DNA from: Synergistota bacterium
GTDB taxonomy: Bacteria > Synergistota > Synergistia > Synergistales > Aminobacteriaceae
Assembly (NCBI GenBank): GCA_022704435.1
Contig: JAKJGK010000002.1
Coordinates: forward strand, 1-49,543
DNA: 49,543 bases
Reading direction: 5' to 3'
Below the pieces are notes generated by a model. It searched no databases. It was not told the DNA's origin and saw only the letters and a program-made list of their open reading frames with translations. Below are positions 40,564 through 49,543 of this stretch, one piece after another. Within the stretch, counting starts at the first letter, position 1. Every line of letters begins with the position of its first letter. The translations under genes were made by a program, and so were the position numbers.

Positions 40564-41973
40564 CTACTTTCTCCGCCACTTGACGCCGTCGGGCGTGTCC
40601 TCCAGGACCACTCCCATCGCCGACAGCTCGTCGCGAATGGCGTCGGCTCTCTTGAAGTCCCTGCTCTTCCTTGCGGCGTCGCGCTCGGCTATGAGATCGC
40701 GGATCCTGGAGTCATCCGTGCCGTCCTCCTCCACTCGCCCCGGTATCCCCATCACAGTCTCGACCATGCCGAAGAACCTGTCCGCGGGCGGCAGGAACGA
40801 TTCCTCAAGATCGCTGCGCTCTTTCAGGTAGTTGTTCACGGTCCTGACCGCCTCATAGACAACTCCGAGGGCCGCGGCCGTGTTGAAGTCATCGTCCATC
40901 GCTGCGGTAAACCGGTCCTCGTAGCTCCTGAAAACCGACTCGTGGTCGGAGCCCGGAGTCCCGTCGACCCTCTTCCTGTGGTTCCTGGCGTGATCCAGGT
41001 CCAGCAGGCAGTTTTCGAGGCGTTCGACGGCTCCGAGCGACTGCCTCAGGCTGTCCTCGGAGAAGTTGAGCGGCGAGCGGTAGTGGGCGCTGAGCATGAA
41101 ATGGCGTATGGCCTTCGCAGGGTACTGCTCCAGTGCGGCCCTGGCGGTCAGGAAGTTGCCCAGTGACTTGGACATCTTCTCCTTGTCTATGAGCAGGTAG
41201 CCGTTGTGTATCCAGTAACGGACGAACTTCTTGCCGGTGGCTGCCTCGGCCTGGGCCACCTCGTTCTCGTGGTGCGGGAAGGTCAGGTCCGTGCCGCCAG
41301 AGTGTATGTCGATGGTGTCACCGAGGTATTTCATGGACATCGCGCTGCACTCGATGTGCCAGCCGGGGCGTCCTTCTCCCCACGGGCTGGGCCAGCTCGG
41401 CTCTCCCTCCTTCCTCGCCTTCCACAGGGCGAAGTCGAGCGGGTGGCGCTTTCTCTCGTCGATCTCTATCCTCGCGCCGGACTGCAGCTCGTCAAGGCTC
41501 TGTTTGGCAAGCACACCGTAGGATGGGAAGCTCTCCACGTCGAAGTATACATCCCCGTCGACGTTGTAGGCGTGTCCTTTTTCGACCAGTCTCTGTATAA
41601 GCGAGATTATCTCGGCCATGTGCTCGGTGGCCTTGGGCGAGTGGGTCGGGCGCTTGACGCCGAGGGCGTCCGCGTCTCGGTAGTACTCGGCGATGAACCT
41701 GTCTGCGAGCTGATCCACGGTTATTCCCTCGCGGTTAGCCCGGTTTATCATCTTGTCGTCGATGTCGGTGAAGTTCTGGACGAAGTCGACTTGGAGGCCC
41801 TTGAACTCCATGTAGCGTCTCAGCACGTCGAAGACTATGAACGGGCGGGCGTTTCCTATGTGAAAGTAGTCGTAGACCGTGGGTCCGCAGCTGTAGAAGG
41901 TGACGCGCCCCTCGTTCAGGGGAACGAACGGCTCTTTGGTCCTGGTCAGATCGTTGTAAAGGGTCAATCCCAT
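40564..41973 (-). CDS. cysS: cysteine--tRNA ligase
   Basis: This is the only minus-strand gene. The 469-residue class I synthetase has the zinc Cys in FYSCGPTVYDYFHIGNARPF (also the HIGH-like motif HIGN), FVQNFTDIDDKMINRA, WHIECSAMSMKYLG and FPHHENEVAQAEA (further zinc ligands), and KMSKSLGN (KMSKS loop). It charges tRNA-Cys. The ATG is preceded by GGAGGTG seven bases away (reverse strand) and by its own promoter. It faces queT and diverges from uvrC. Confidence 0.97.
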   Translation of the reverse strand: MGLTLYNDLTRTKEPFVPLNEGRVTFYSCGPTVYDYFHIGNARPFIVFDVLRRYMEFKGLQVDFVQNFTDIDDKMINRANREGITVDQLADRFIAEYYRDADALGVKRPTHSPKATEHMAEIISLIQRLVEKGHAYNVDGDVYFDVESFPSYGVLAKQSLDELQSGARIEIDERKRHPLDFALWKARKEGEPSWPSPWGEGRPGWHIECSAMSMKYLGDTIDIHSGGTDLTFPHHENEVAQAEAATGKKFVRYWIHNGYLLIDKEKMSKSLGNFLTARAALEQYPAKAIRHFMLSAHYRSPLNFSEDSLRQSLGAVERLENCLLDLDHARNHRKRVDGTPGSDHESVFRSYEDRFTAAMDDDFNTAAALGVVYEAVRTVNNYLKERSDLEESFLPPADRFFGMVETVMGIPGRVEEDGTDDSRIRDLIAERDAARKSRDFKRADAIRDELSAMGVVLEDTPDGVKWRRK

Positions 41974-42004
41974 TTTCTCGCACCTCCAGTAGTTTCTGAA
42001 GGGT

Positions 42005-42032
42005 ATTATATAATATTGTCTTGCGCTGTGCA
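42005..42032 (-). promoter_or_regulatory. cysS promoter
   Basis: Reading the minus strand, TGCACA (42032-42027) and a perfect TATAAT (42010-42005) are 16 bases apart, 32 bases before the cysS ATG. The AT-rich core (ATTATATAAT) is nearly palindromic, so a plus-strand -10 (TATAAT, 42009-42014) could also serve uvrC, though its -35 is poor. Confidence 0.65.
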
Positions 42033-42098
42033 GAGGTGTATTTCGGTTCGGGTGTCGGAATCGAGGGGTGTCGGGCGGGCGGATTGGGGGGCGCGAAA

Positions 42099-43566
42099 AT
42101 GGCTCGGGAGCATATAAAAAACCTGTTGAAGAGCCTTCCGGACAGGCCGGGCGTCTATCTCATGAGGGATGGCGAGGGCGGAGTGCTCTACGTCGGGAAG
42201 GCAAAGTCTCTGAAGAAGAGGGTGGCCTCCTACTTCAGGCACGACTCGTTCGCGTCCCCGCGCCTGAGAAAACTGGTCTCGATGATAGAGGACATCTCGG
42301 TGATCAGGACGGAGACCGAGGTGGAGGCGTTGATTCTCGAGGCGAAGTTGATCAAGAAATACGCCCCTTTCTTCAATGTCGACTTGAAGATGAACGACAG
42401 GTACCCCTATATAAAGATCACCTCGGAGACATTCCCGCGCATCGTCATCACCCGCCAAAGGGGGAAGGACGACGGCATCTACTTCGGACCCTATGTGCGG
42501 GTCGGGGATGTCCGCTCGCTGCTTCGGCTGATAGAGAGGTACCTTCCGCTCAGGATATGCGCGAGAGAGATAGACCCTGGCGATGCTGCGAAGGGGGTCA
42601 GGCCGTGCCTGCACTACTCGCTTGGACGCTGCATGGGGGTGTGCGCCGGGCTCGCCTCGGCCTCCGAGTACCGCGAGAGGGTCGACGATGTCATCCTGCT
42701 TCTGCAGGGGCAGTCCGCGGAGGTCGTGGAGAGGCTGCGGAAGAGGATGGACAGCGCTGCCAGGGAGATGAGGTTCGAGGAGGCGGCCAGGCTGCGAGAC
42801 ACCATCAGGGCGATATGGCGGGTCTCCAGGCAACGCCTGTCGATGCCCCTGCGCGAGGACTTCGACGGGGACATGTGGATTCGCCTCAACCACCTGCAGG
42901 AGCTTCTGAACTTGCCGGTCCTCCCCTGGAGGATAGACGGCTTCGACATCTCGCACATGTCGGGCAGGGAGACATACGGGGTGGTGGTCGTGTTCGAGCA
43001 GGGGGTACCCAACCGCTCCCTGTACAGGCGCTTCAAGATCAGGACCGTCGAGGGGGTGGACGATTTTCGCTCGATGGAGGAGACCCTGGAGCGCCGCTAC
43101 TCGAGGTCGCTCGAGGGGAAGGAACCCCTGCCTCAGCTCATCCTCATAGACGGGGGGCCAGTGCAGCTCGAGTTCGCGCGAAAGGCGCTGGCCAAGCTGG
43201 GACTTGAGAAAACTCCCTCAATATCTCTGGCAAAAGAGGAGGAACTGATATACCATAGCAGCGAGGGGACTCCACCTCTGCGCCTAGACCGGGGGGACGA
43301 CGCGCTCCGCCTGCTGCAGAGCGTGCGGGACGAGGCGCACCGCTTCGCTATTGAAAGCCACCGCTCGGCCAGGACCTCGAGGCTCAGGCGGAGCGCGCTC
43401 GAGGACATTCCAGGCATAGGCAAGCACCGCGCCGCCCAGCTGCTTGGACGGTTCGGCAGCGCTAGCGCGATAGCCGGCATGACGATCGAGGAGCTGTCGG
43501 GGGCGCCGGGCATTGGCGCGGCCACTGCCGCCAGGATCTTGGACTACTTGAAGGGGAGGGGTACGG

Positions 43567-43580
<14 letters not shown>
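42099..43580 (+). CDS. uvrC: excinuclease ABC subunit C, short form
   Basis: The 493-residue UvrC has GIY-YIG motifs at the N-terminus (RPGVYLMRDGEGGVLYVGKAKSLKKRV, about 16-41), a four-Cys region (about 153-182: RICAR, CLHYSLGRCMGVC), a UVR domain (about 208-240), the RNase H-like nuclease (GFDISHMSG about 281-289; LILIDGGPVQL; VRDEAHRFAI) and two helix-hairpin-helix motifs (PGIGKHRAAQLL, PGIGAATAARIL). It makes the dual incisions of nucleotide excision repair. The family usually has about 580-620 residues. Here only about 40 residues separate UVR and FDIS, where E. coli has about 150. The ATG at 42099 follows a G-rich tract. The end overlaps the next gene. Confidence 0.92.
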
Positions 43581-45304
<1,724 letters not shown>

Positions 45305-45320
45305 TACAATCCGCGAAGGG

Positions 45321-45349
45321 TGGAAATATATTTTTCTTGCTGGTAGAAT
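45321..45349 (+). promoter_or_regulatory. candidate promoter for the WecA-like/TagA fusion gene
   Basis: TGGAAA (45321-45326) and TAGAAT (45344-45349) are 17 bases apart, with TG at 45341-45342 forming an extended -10. It lies in the 87-base gap after serS. Confidence 0.5.
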
Positions 45350-45391
45350 CCATCTTTAGAAGCCTCTTGCCGAAGGAGGACGGCCATAATT

Positions 45392-47131
45392 TTGAACACG
45401 GAGACTTACGCGTCGGGGATATTTATTTGCGTTCTCTTCATTGCGCTGCTGTGCTTCCTTACGCAGCGCATATGCAGGAGATGCGCGGACAACGCTCAAT
45501 ACAACTACTTCCGCGACCTTGCTCTGATAGGCGCGTGGGTTCTGGCGGCCGTGTGCGCGGGGGGACCGTCCTCGCGCTTCATTGTTGGAATGGCGGTGCT
45601 GTCCGCCGTCCTTGGGATGGTGCAGCACGTCTATCCGAACACGCTGTGGAAGCCGGCCTATCTGTTGATTGGCTTCATCTTCGCCCTGCTTGGCCCTAGG
45701 ATCGAATTCATAGGACTGCCGGCCGGACAGTATCACTACCTGCCGGCCGAGGTGTCGGTGCTTCTGACCGCGGTCTGGGTGGCCGCTTTCCCGGTGCTGT
45801 TGCAGGAGCTCGACAACATTCCGGGGATGTCCGGCCACCTGTTGGCGATCTCGTTCTCCCTGATGCTGGCCGCGACGGTATTCTCGGGCCAGAGCCTGAG
45901 AGAGGCCTTCTTCATGTCCCTCTCCGGCATGATGTTCCTGGGCGTCTTCTGGAGTCGGCACGGGCACATGTACCGAAGGCTGGGGGCCTCCCTGTCGGCC
46001 ATGTGGGGAGTGCTCGTGGCGGGCACCTCGGTCCTGGGGGTGAGCAAGGGGATTGCCCTTGGAGCCCTCATGCTGCTGCCGATAGGCCTCTTCGCGATAC
46101 CTATCGCCGAGGCCACCCTCAATTTCATGAGCCGCGCGCTCACCTCGAAGGGGAACAATGCGGCGGTGCTTTACAGCAGGCTGATAGGGCGCGGTCTGGA
46201 CCACCCGAGCGCCGTCCGTTTCATCACGTCGCTTTGCGCCCTGGCGGGGATGGCCGTCGCCGTGTCTCAGCTTGGAAAACCGCTCTTCCTCGCCCTGGCA
46301 ATCTGTTTTGCCGTGCTGATCGCGGGTTATTCGATCATGCCGGCCATACGCAATATGAAGGAGAGTGCCAAGATGCCCAGAAGGCCCTCGATATGGAGCA
46401 CCTCCATCGACAACGTCTCCATGAATTACGCTCTTTCAAAGGCGCGCGGAGGGCTCGTGCCGGGAGGCGGCGCCAGGCTGGTGTCGACGGTCAACGCCCT
46501 GGCGGTTCTGGAGGCTGAAAGAGACGAGCGTTACGCAGCGGCCCTGAGGAGCTCCTTTTTGACCCTGGCCGATGGCACCGGGCTCGTTTGGGCGCTTAAA
46601 CTACTGGGGACCCCGGTTCAAGAGAGGGTCGCCGGCATCGACTACATGGTGGGGCTGGCGCGGATGGCCGCAGCCGAGGGGTGGCCAGTGTATCTGCTTG
46701 GATCGCGTCCGAACATCGTCGAGAAGGCTGCTTCAGAATTGAAGACGCGTTTTCCCGACCTGGTGGTAGTCGGCTACCGCGACGGGTACTTCGACGAAGG
46801 AGACGCCTCCGTGGCCGAGGCCGTCAAGAACAGCGGCGCGAAGATACTCTTCGTCGCCATGGGGGTGCCAAAACAGGAGATATGGGTCGCCGAGAACTCG
46901 GATAGATTGGGCGACCTGCTGGCGGTAGGCGTTGGGGGTGCCTTCGACGTGATCTCCGGCTCTTTGAAAAGAGCTCCCGTTATTATGCAAAAGATGGGGC
47001 TGGAATGGCTGTACCGCCTTCTGCAGGAGCCCTGGAGATGGAGGAAGGACTTGGATCTCGCGGTCTTCGCCGTCAAGGTCCTTTTGACCAGGGTCGGACT
47101 GTATGACTCCAAGGGCGGGAGACCTCTGTAA
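45392..47131 (+). CDS. fusion of a degenerate WecA/MraY-like membrane domain with a TagA/WecG/CpsF (GT26) glycosyltransferase
   Basis: The 579-residue protein has two parts. Residues about 1-325 contain nine or ten hydrophobic helices that follow the layout of WecA/MraY phosphoglycosyl transferases. The DD pair region reads VLGMVQHVY and the MGD loop reads YRRLGASLSAMW, so the catalytic aspartates seem lost. Residues about 340-579 are a complete GT26 domain (LADGTGLVWALKLLGTPV, VYLLGSRPNIVEKAA, LFVAMGVPKQEIWV, GVGGAFDVISGSLKRAP). GT26 enzymes add the second sugar to an undecaprenyl-PP-GlcNAc acceptor. The TTG at 45392 lies 12 bases after AGGAGG; an ATT (45389) or ATA (45386) start would be better spaced. 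No TagO/WecA partner is in the window. Confidence 0.8.
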   Translation: MNTETYASGIFICVLFIALLCFLTQRICRRCADNAQYNYFRDLALIGAWVLAAVCAGGPSSRFIVGMAVLSAVLGMVQHVYPNTLWKPAYLLIGFIFALLGPRIEFIGLPAGQYHYLPAEVSVLLTAVWVAAFPVLLQELDNIPGMSGHLLAISFSLMLAATVFSGQSLREAFFMSLSGMMFLGVFWSRHGHMYRRLGASLSAMWGVLVAGTSVLGVSKGIALGALMLLPIGLFAIPIAEATLNFMSRALTSKGNNAAVLYSRLIGRGLDHPSAVRFITSLCALAGMAVAVSQLGKPLFLALAICFAVLIAGYSIMPAIRNMKESAKMPRRPSIWSTSIDNVSMNYALSKARGGLVPGGGARLVSTVNALAVLEAERDERYAAALRSSFLTLADGTGLVWALKLLGTPVQERVAGIDYMVGLARMAAAEGWPVYLLGSRPNIVEKAASELKTRFPDLVVVGYRDGYFDEGDASVAEAVKNSGAKILFVAMGVPKQEIWVAENSDRLGDLLAVGVGGAFDVISGSLKRAPVIMQKMGLEWLYRLLQEPWRWRKDLDLAVFAVKVLLTRVGLYDSKGGRPL

Positions 47132-47157
47132 GGCACTGTGTCCGGTGATTATTCTGT

Positions 47158-47199
47158 ACGCCCCCGTACAGCCCGCCGGGACGAGGGGGCGTTCTTTTT
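47158..47199 (+). terminator. rho-independent terminator after the fusion gene
   Basis: ACGCCCCC (47158-47165) pairs with GGGGGCGT (47185-47192), enclosing a second small hairpin (CCCGCCGGG), and leads into TCTTTTTG. It lies 27 bases past the stop and 22 bases before rlmH. Confidence 0.85.
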
Positions 47200-47221
47200 G
47201 TTGCCCAACGGGGCATAAGTC

Positions 47222-47683
47222 TTGAAAATTGTTATCCTTACCGTGGGGAGAATAAAGGACGCGCATGTCTCCTCGCTCACGAATCGCTACATTTCGAGGC
47301 TTCGTACCTATACACCGGTCGCCCTTGAGAACGTGCCGGATGTCAAGGACCAGGAGCCCTCCAAGAGGATCGCGAGAGAGGGTGCCATGATCCTGAAGGC
47401 GATAAACGACAGGGATTACCTGGTCACCCTGGAGGAGTGCGGGGTGCAGTTTGACAGCATCTCCTTCTCCGCCTGGCTTCGTTCTTCGTTGGAGGCAGCG
47501 CGGGGTCGCGTGGTGATGGTGATCGGCGGGGCTTTCGGGTTGTCGGACGAGGTCAGGCGCAGGAGCGACTTCTCTCTCTCCCTCTCCGAGATGACGCTGC
47601 CCCATGAATTGTGCCCCCTGTTCCTGGCGGAGCAGCTTTACAGGGCAGCCTCGATTGCCAACGGTGTAAAATATCACCATTAG
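47222..47683 (+). CDS. rlmH: 23S rRNA (pseudouridine1915-N3)-methyltransferase RlmH
   Basis: The 153-residue SPOUT methyltransferase begins [16 protein letters not shown] and has [21 protein letters not shown], the SAM-binding knot [46 protein letters not shown], and the terminal YHH, all characteristic of RlmH. It methylates helix 69 pseudouridine of the large rRNA. The start is a TTG. Its likely ribosome site GGGG (47210-47213) lies in a small hairpin (TGCCC 47202-47206 with GGGCA 47211-47215), which could dampen initiation. Confidence 0.93.
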   Translation: MKIVILTVGRIKDAHVSSLTNRYISRLRTYTPVALENVPDVKDQEPSKRIAREGAMILKAINDRDYLVTLEECGVQFDSISFSAWLRSSLEAARGRVVMVIGGAFGLSDEVRRRSDFSLSLSEMTLPHELCPLFLAEQLYRAASIANGVKYHH

Positions 47684-47714
47684 TGTTCAGATCGAAAAGA
47701 GAGGCGGATTACGC

Positions 47715-48020
47715 ATGAATATGGACAAGATCATGAAACAGGCCCAGAAGATGCAGGCCCAGATGGCGAGCATCCAGGAAGAGCTAGCCAAGGAGCAGGT
47801 GGAGGGCAGCGCCGGCGGCGGAATGGTCACTGTGACGGCCAATGGGCAGGGGGACCTCGTGTCGGTGAAGATCGAGCCCGAGGTGGCGAACGATGACGTT
47901 GAGATGCTCGAGGATCTTGTCCTGGCGGCCGTGAACGACGCTCTGCGCAAGAGCAGGGAACTGGCTGGCAACCGCATGAGCAAGCTCACCGGCGGGCTCG
48001 GAATGCCGGGGCTGTTTTAA
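47715..48020 (+). CDS. YbaB/EbfC family nucleoid-associated protein
   Basis: The 101-residue protein matches YbaB/EbfC: an N-terminal helix rich in Met/Gln ([54 protein letters not shown]) and C-terminal [34 protein letters not shown]. These small dimers bind DNA. ybaB directly before recR is a conserved pair. dnaX, its common upstream partner, is absent here. Confidence 0.93.
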   Translation: MNMDKIMKQAQKMQAQMASIQEELAKEQVEGSAGGGMVTVTANGQGDLVSVKIEPEVANDDVEMLEDLVLAAVNDALRKSRELAGNRMSKLTGGLGMPGLF

Positions 48021-48035
48021 CCCGCAGGTGACGGA

Positions 48036-48647
48036 TTGCCGCTCCCCGATCCATTCGAGAGACTGTCGTCCCTGTTGCGAAAGATGCCCGGCGTCGGGGC
48101 CAAGAGCGCCCGCAGGATGGCGTTCTACGTACTGCAGCAGCCGCCGTCCTACGCCGAGGAGTTGTCGCGCGTGCTGACCGCACTCAAGGAGAGGGTGGGC
48201 AGCTGTTCCATATGTGGAAACATCACCGACCAGGACCCGTGCTCGATATGTTCCGACCCGTTGCGGGACCGCGGTCTGCTGTGCGTAGTCGAGACGGTGG
48301 AGGACCTTTTCAGCATCGAGCACGCCGGGGTCTTCTCCGGCCTGTACCAGGTTCTCGGGGGCAGGGTATCTCCCCTCGACGGGGAGACGCTGGACGACCA
48401 TGTGCTCGAGTCGCTGCTGGAGCGAGTCAGGGGAGGAGGCATCAGGGAGGTGATCATCGCCACCAACCCGCGCATCGAAGGGGACCTGACGTATCATGCG
48501 CTGGTCAAATTCCTGGGACCCAGCGGAGTACCGGTCTCCCGGATTGCTTACGGCCTCCCTGTGGGCGGAAGCATCGAATTTGCCGACAGGACGACGCTGC
48601 AGGCGGCCATGGAGTCCCGGGTCAGGGTAAAGGGGGTGGAAGACTAA
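48036..48647 (+). CDS. recR: recombination protein RecR
   Basis: The 203-residue protein has a helix-hairpin-helix (LRKMPGVGAKSARRMAFYVL, about 14-33), a four-Cys zinc finger (CSICGNITDQDPCSIC, about 57-72), a Toprim region (RGLLCVVETVEDLFSIE, then VIIATNPRIEGDLTYHAL) and a C-terminal VSRIAYGLPVGGSIEFADRTTLQAAMESR. It works with RecF/RecO in loading RecA at single-strand gaps. The TTG start follows CAGGTGACGGA, 15 bases after ybaB. Confidence 0.95.
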   Translation: MPLPDPFERLSSLLRKMPGVGAKSARRMAFYVLQQPPSYAEELSRVLTALKERVGSCSICGNITDQDPCSICSDPLRDRGLLCVVETVEDLFSIEHAGVFSGLYQVLGGRVSPLDGETLDDHVLESLLERVRGGGIREVIIATNPRIEGDLTYHALVKFLGPSGVPVSRIAYGLPVGGSIEFADRTTLQAAMESRVRVKGVED

Positions 48648-48892
48648 TATATCGAAAATGCTCTGATTATGCCCCTTTCGTCTGCGGAAACGCTGAGGAC
48701 TACGGGCCTTGTGATGAGCAATCACGCTTGATCAGAGCCTCCTTAAGAAGAAAGCAGTCCTGCTTGTGTGTTTGGACCGAGTTTCATCGAAGCCTCGATT
48801 GACGCGCCATCCAGGCATGAAGGGCCGCAGACAGGGCCTTTGGTAGTTTGGATCCGGCGCTCTTCACAGGCTCCTAAAAGCGAGGTGAGAAA

Positions 48893-49543
48893 ATGACCGA
48901 GGGCCTTGGAAAAATCGTGCAGTTGGTTTTCTCCGGACTTATGATCCTCATTGGAGGCATGATAGGCGCCCAGGTCGCCTGGTTGCTGTTTCCTCTTATC
49001 CCGATCGATTGGTTTTCGGCCGGCAAGGAGTGGCTTCCTCTGTGGATGCCGGGCAAGTTCCTGTTCATACTTTTTTGCGTGGTCTTATTCGCATTTTTCG
49101 GCTTGATTCTTTCCCCGTTTTTTATGCGGCTTCTCGGCGCGATGGGCGCACTGATCGAGTCGCACCTTAAAAACGCCAGTTGGTCGGAGTTGACCTCGGC
49201 TACGGTCGGCATCATCATCGGACTGCTGATAGCCAACCTTCTGGCGCTCCCGTTCTCGGACATGCCATTCGGCAGCTACCTGGCGGTCGTGCTTAACGTG
49301 GTCTTCGCCTACCTAGGGGCTCGCATCCTGCTGAAGCGACAGAGTGACCTTCCTCACGTACTGAGCCCGATACGCGGACTCAAGGAGAGGTTCTCCTCCG
49401 GCAAGATGCAGCCCGGGGTCGGTGAGGGCGGTTATGCCGCCGATGAACAGCTGTGGTCGATCCCCAAGAAAATCCTGGACACGAGCGTGATTATTGACGG
49501 AAGGATCCTGGACGTGGCCAGCACAGGATTTTTGGAGGGAGTC
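48893..49543 (+). CDS. PIN/TRAM-domain membrane protein (YacL-like), 3' end beyond window
   Basis: An open frame starts at the ATG at 48893 behind GCGAGGTGAG and runs off the window end after 217 codons. It has four hydrophobic helices (about residues 10-35, 48-75, 100-120, 128-145), a short linker, and then the start of a PIN nuclease domain (WSIPKKILDTSVIIDGRILDV; the first PIN Asp is in LDTSVIIDGR). This order matches the YacL-type family (membrane helices, PIN, TRAM). The role of the family is unresolved; the PIN domain suggests an RNase. Confidence 0.85.
   Translation, partial: MTEGLGKIVQLVFSGLMILIGGMIGAQVAWLLFPLIPIDWFSAGKEWLPLWMPGKFLFILFCVVLFAFFGLILSPFFMRLLGAMGALIESHLKNASWSELTSATVGIIIGLLIANLLALPFSDMPFGSYLAVVLNVVFAYLGARILLKRQSDLPHVLSPIRGLKERFSSGKMQPGVGEGGYAADEQLWSIPKKILDTSVIIDGRILDVASTGFLEGV

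Noticed and set aside
48648-48892. Possible small RNA or tRNA between recR and the PIN/TRAM gene
   Set aside because: Only short imperfect hairpins (for example AAGCA/TGCTT near 48752-48765) and no cloverleaf or promoter I trust; I see nothing supportable in this gap.

Overview
The window is a gene-dense, GC-rich bacterial chromosome segment. With one exception (cysS) every recognisable gene lies on the plus strand, mostly with 4-base stop/start overlaps or very short gaps. The gene mix suggests a diderm, anaerobic, amino-acid-fermenting bacterium, and I would place it in the phylum Synergistota. Type IV pilus genes with an outer-membrane secretin stand beside genes otherwise typical of Firmicutes (Asp23, a CD1247-type zinc-ribbon protein). 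There is also a four-subunit ferredoxin-linked 2-oxoacid oxidoreductase and a selenocysteine tRNA. The phylum call is an inference from gene content and order; no rRNA gene is present to confirm it.

Layout. (1) 1-10009: type IV pilus region. It holds a partial unknown gene, three prepilin-like or minor-pilin genes (PilV-, PilW- and PilX-like), and a PilY1-type adhesin split by a +1 frameshift near 2802. The alignment/secretin set pilM-pilN-pilO-(pilP-like)-pilQ follows. (2) 10114-28501: a long, tightly packed run that starts at a candidate extended -10 promoter before efp and ends at a clear terminator (28514-28540). It contains efp, a CD1247-like protein, Asp23, a membrane protein, nusB, xseA, the methylthioadenosine/SAH salvage trio mtnA-ahcY-mtaD, alaS, ruvX, mutS, mutL, miaA, ispH and rpsA. 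(3) 28571-34036: def, fmt, a P-loop ATPase, a VOR/KOR-type 2-oxoacid:ferredoxin oxidoreductase (delta, alpha, beta, gamma) and a NUDIX hydrolase, closed by a terminator. (4) 34189-38930: xerD-like recombinase, purine and pyrimidine nucleoside phosphorylases, an M23 peptidase and an LmeA-like (DUF2993-like) secreted protein, closed by a terminator. (5) 38931-39381: intergenic DNA with short direct repeats and selC (tRNA-Sec) behind a near-consensus promoter. (6) 39382-49543: pcm, a QueT-like transporter, cysS (minus strand), a short uvrC, a degenerate lumazine-synthase-like gene, serS, a WecA-like/TagA fusion, rlmH, ybaB, recR and the start of a PIN/TRAM protein.

Putative joint functions. The pil genes build and anchor a type IV pilus across two membranes. 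MtaD, a purine nucleoside phosphorylase (perhaps the one at 35079) and MtnA could recycle methylthioadenosine by way of methylthioinosine, while AhcY handles SAH. The 2-oxoacid oxidoreductase would oxidise the 2-oxoacids left after amino-acid deamination, reducing ferredoxin.

The most unusual items are: a TagA glycosyltransferase fused to a WecA-type membrane domain whose catalytic aspartates appear lost; a lumazine-synthase-fold protein without the usual active-site motifs, translationally coupled between uvrC and serS; a UvrC missing roughly 110 residues of its centre; the frameshifted PilY1; and a possible Asp23 membrane anchor next to asp23. I found no CRISPR array, prophage, intact insertion sequence or obvious novel defence system.
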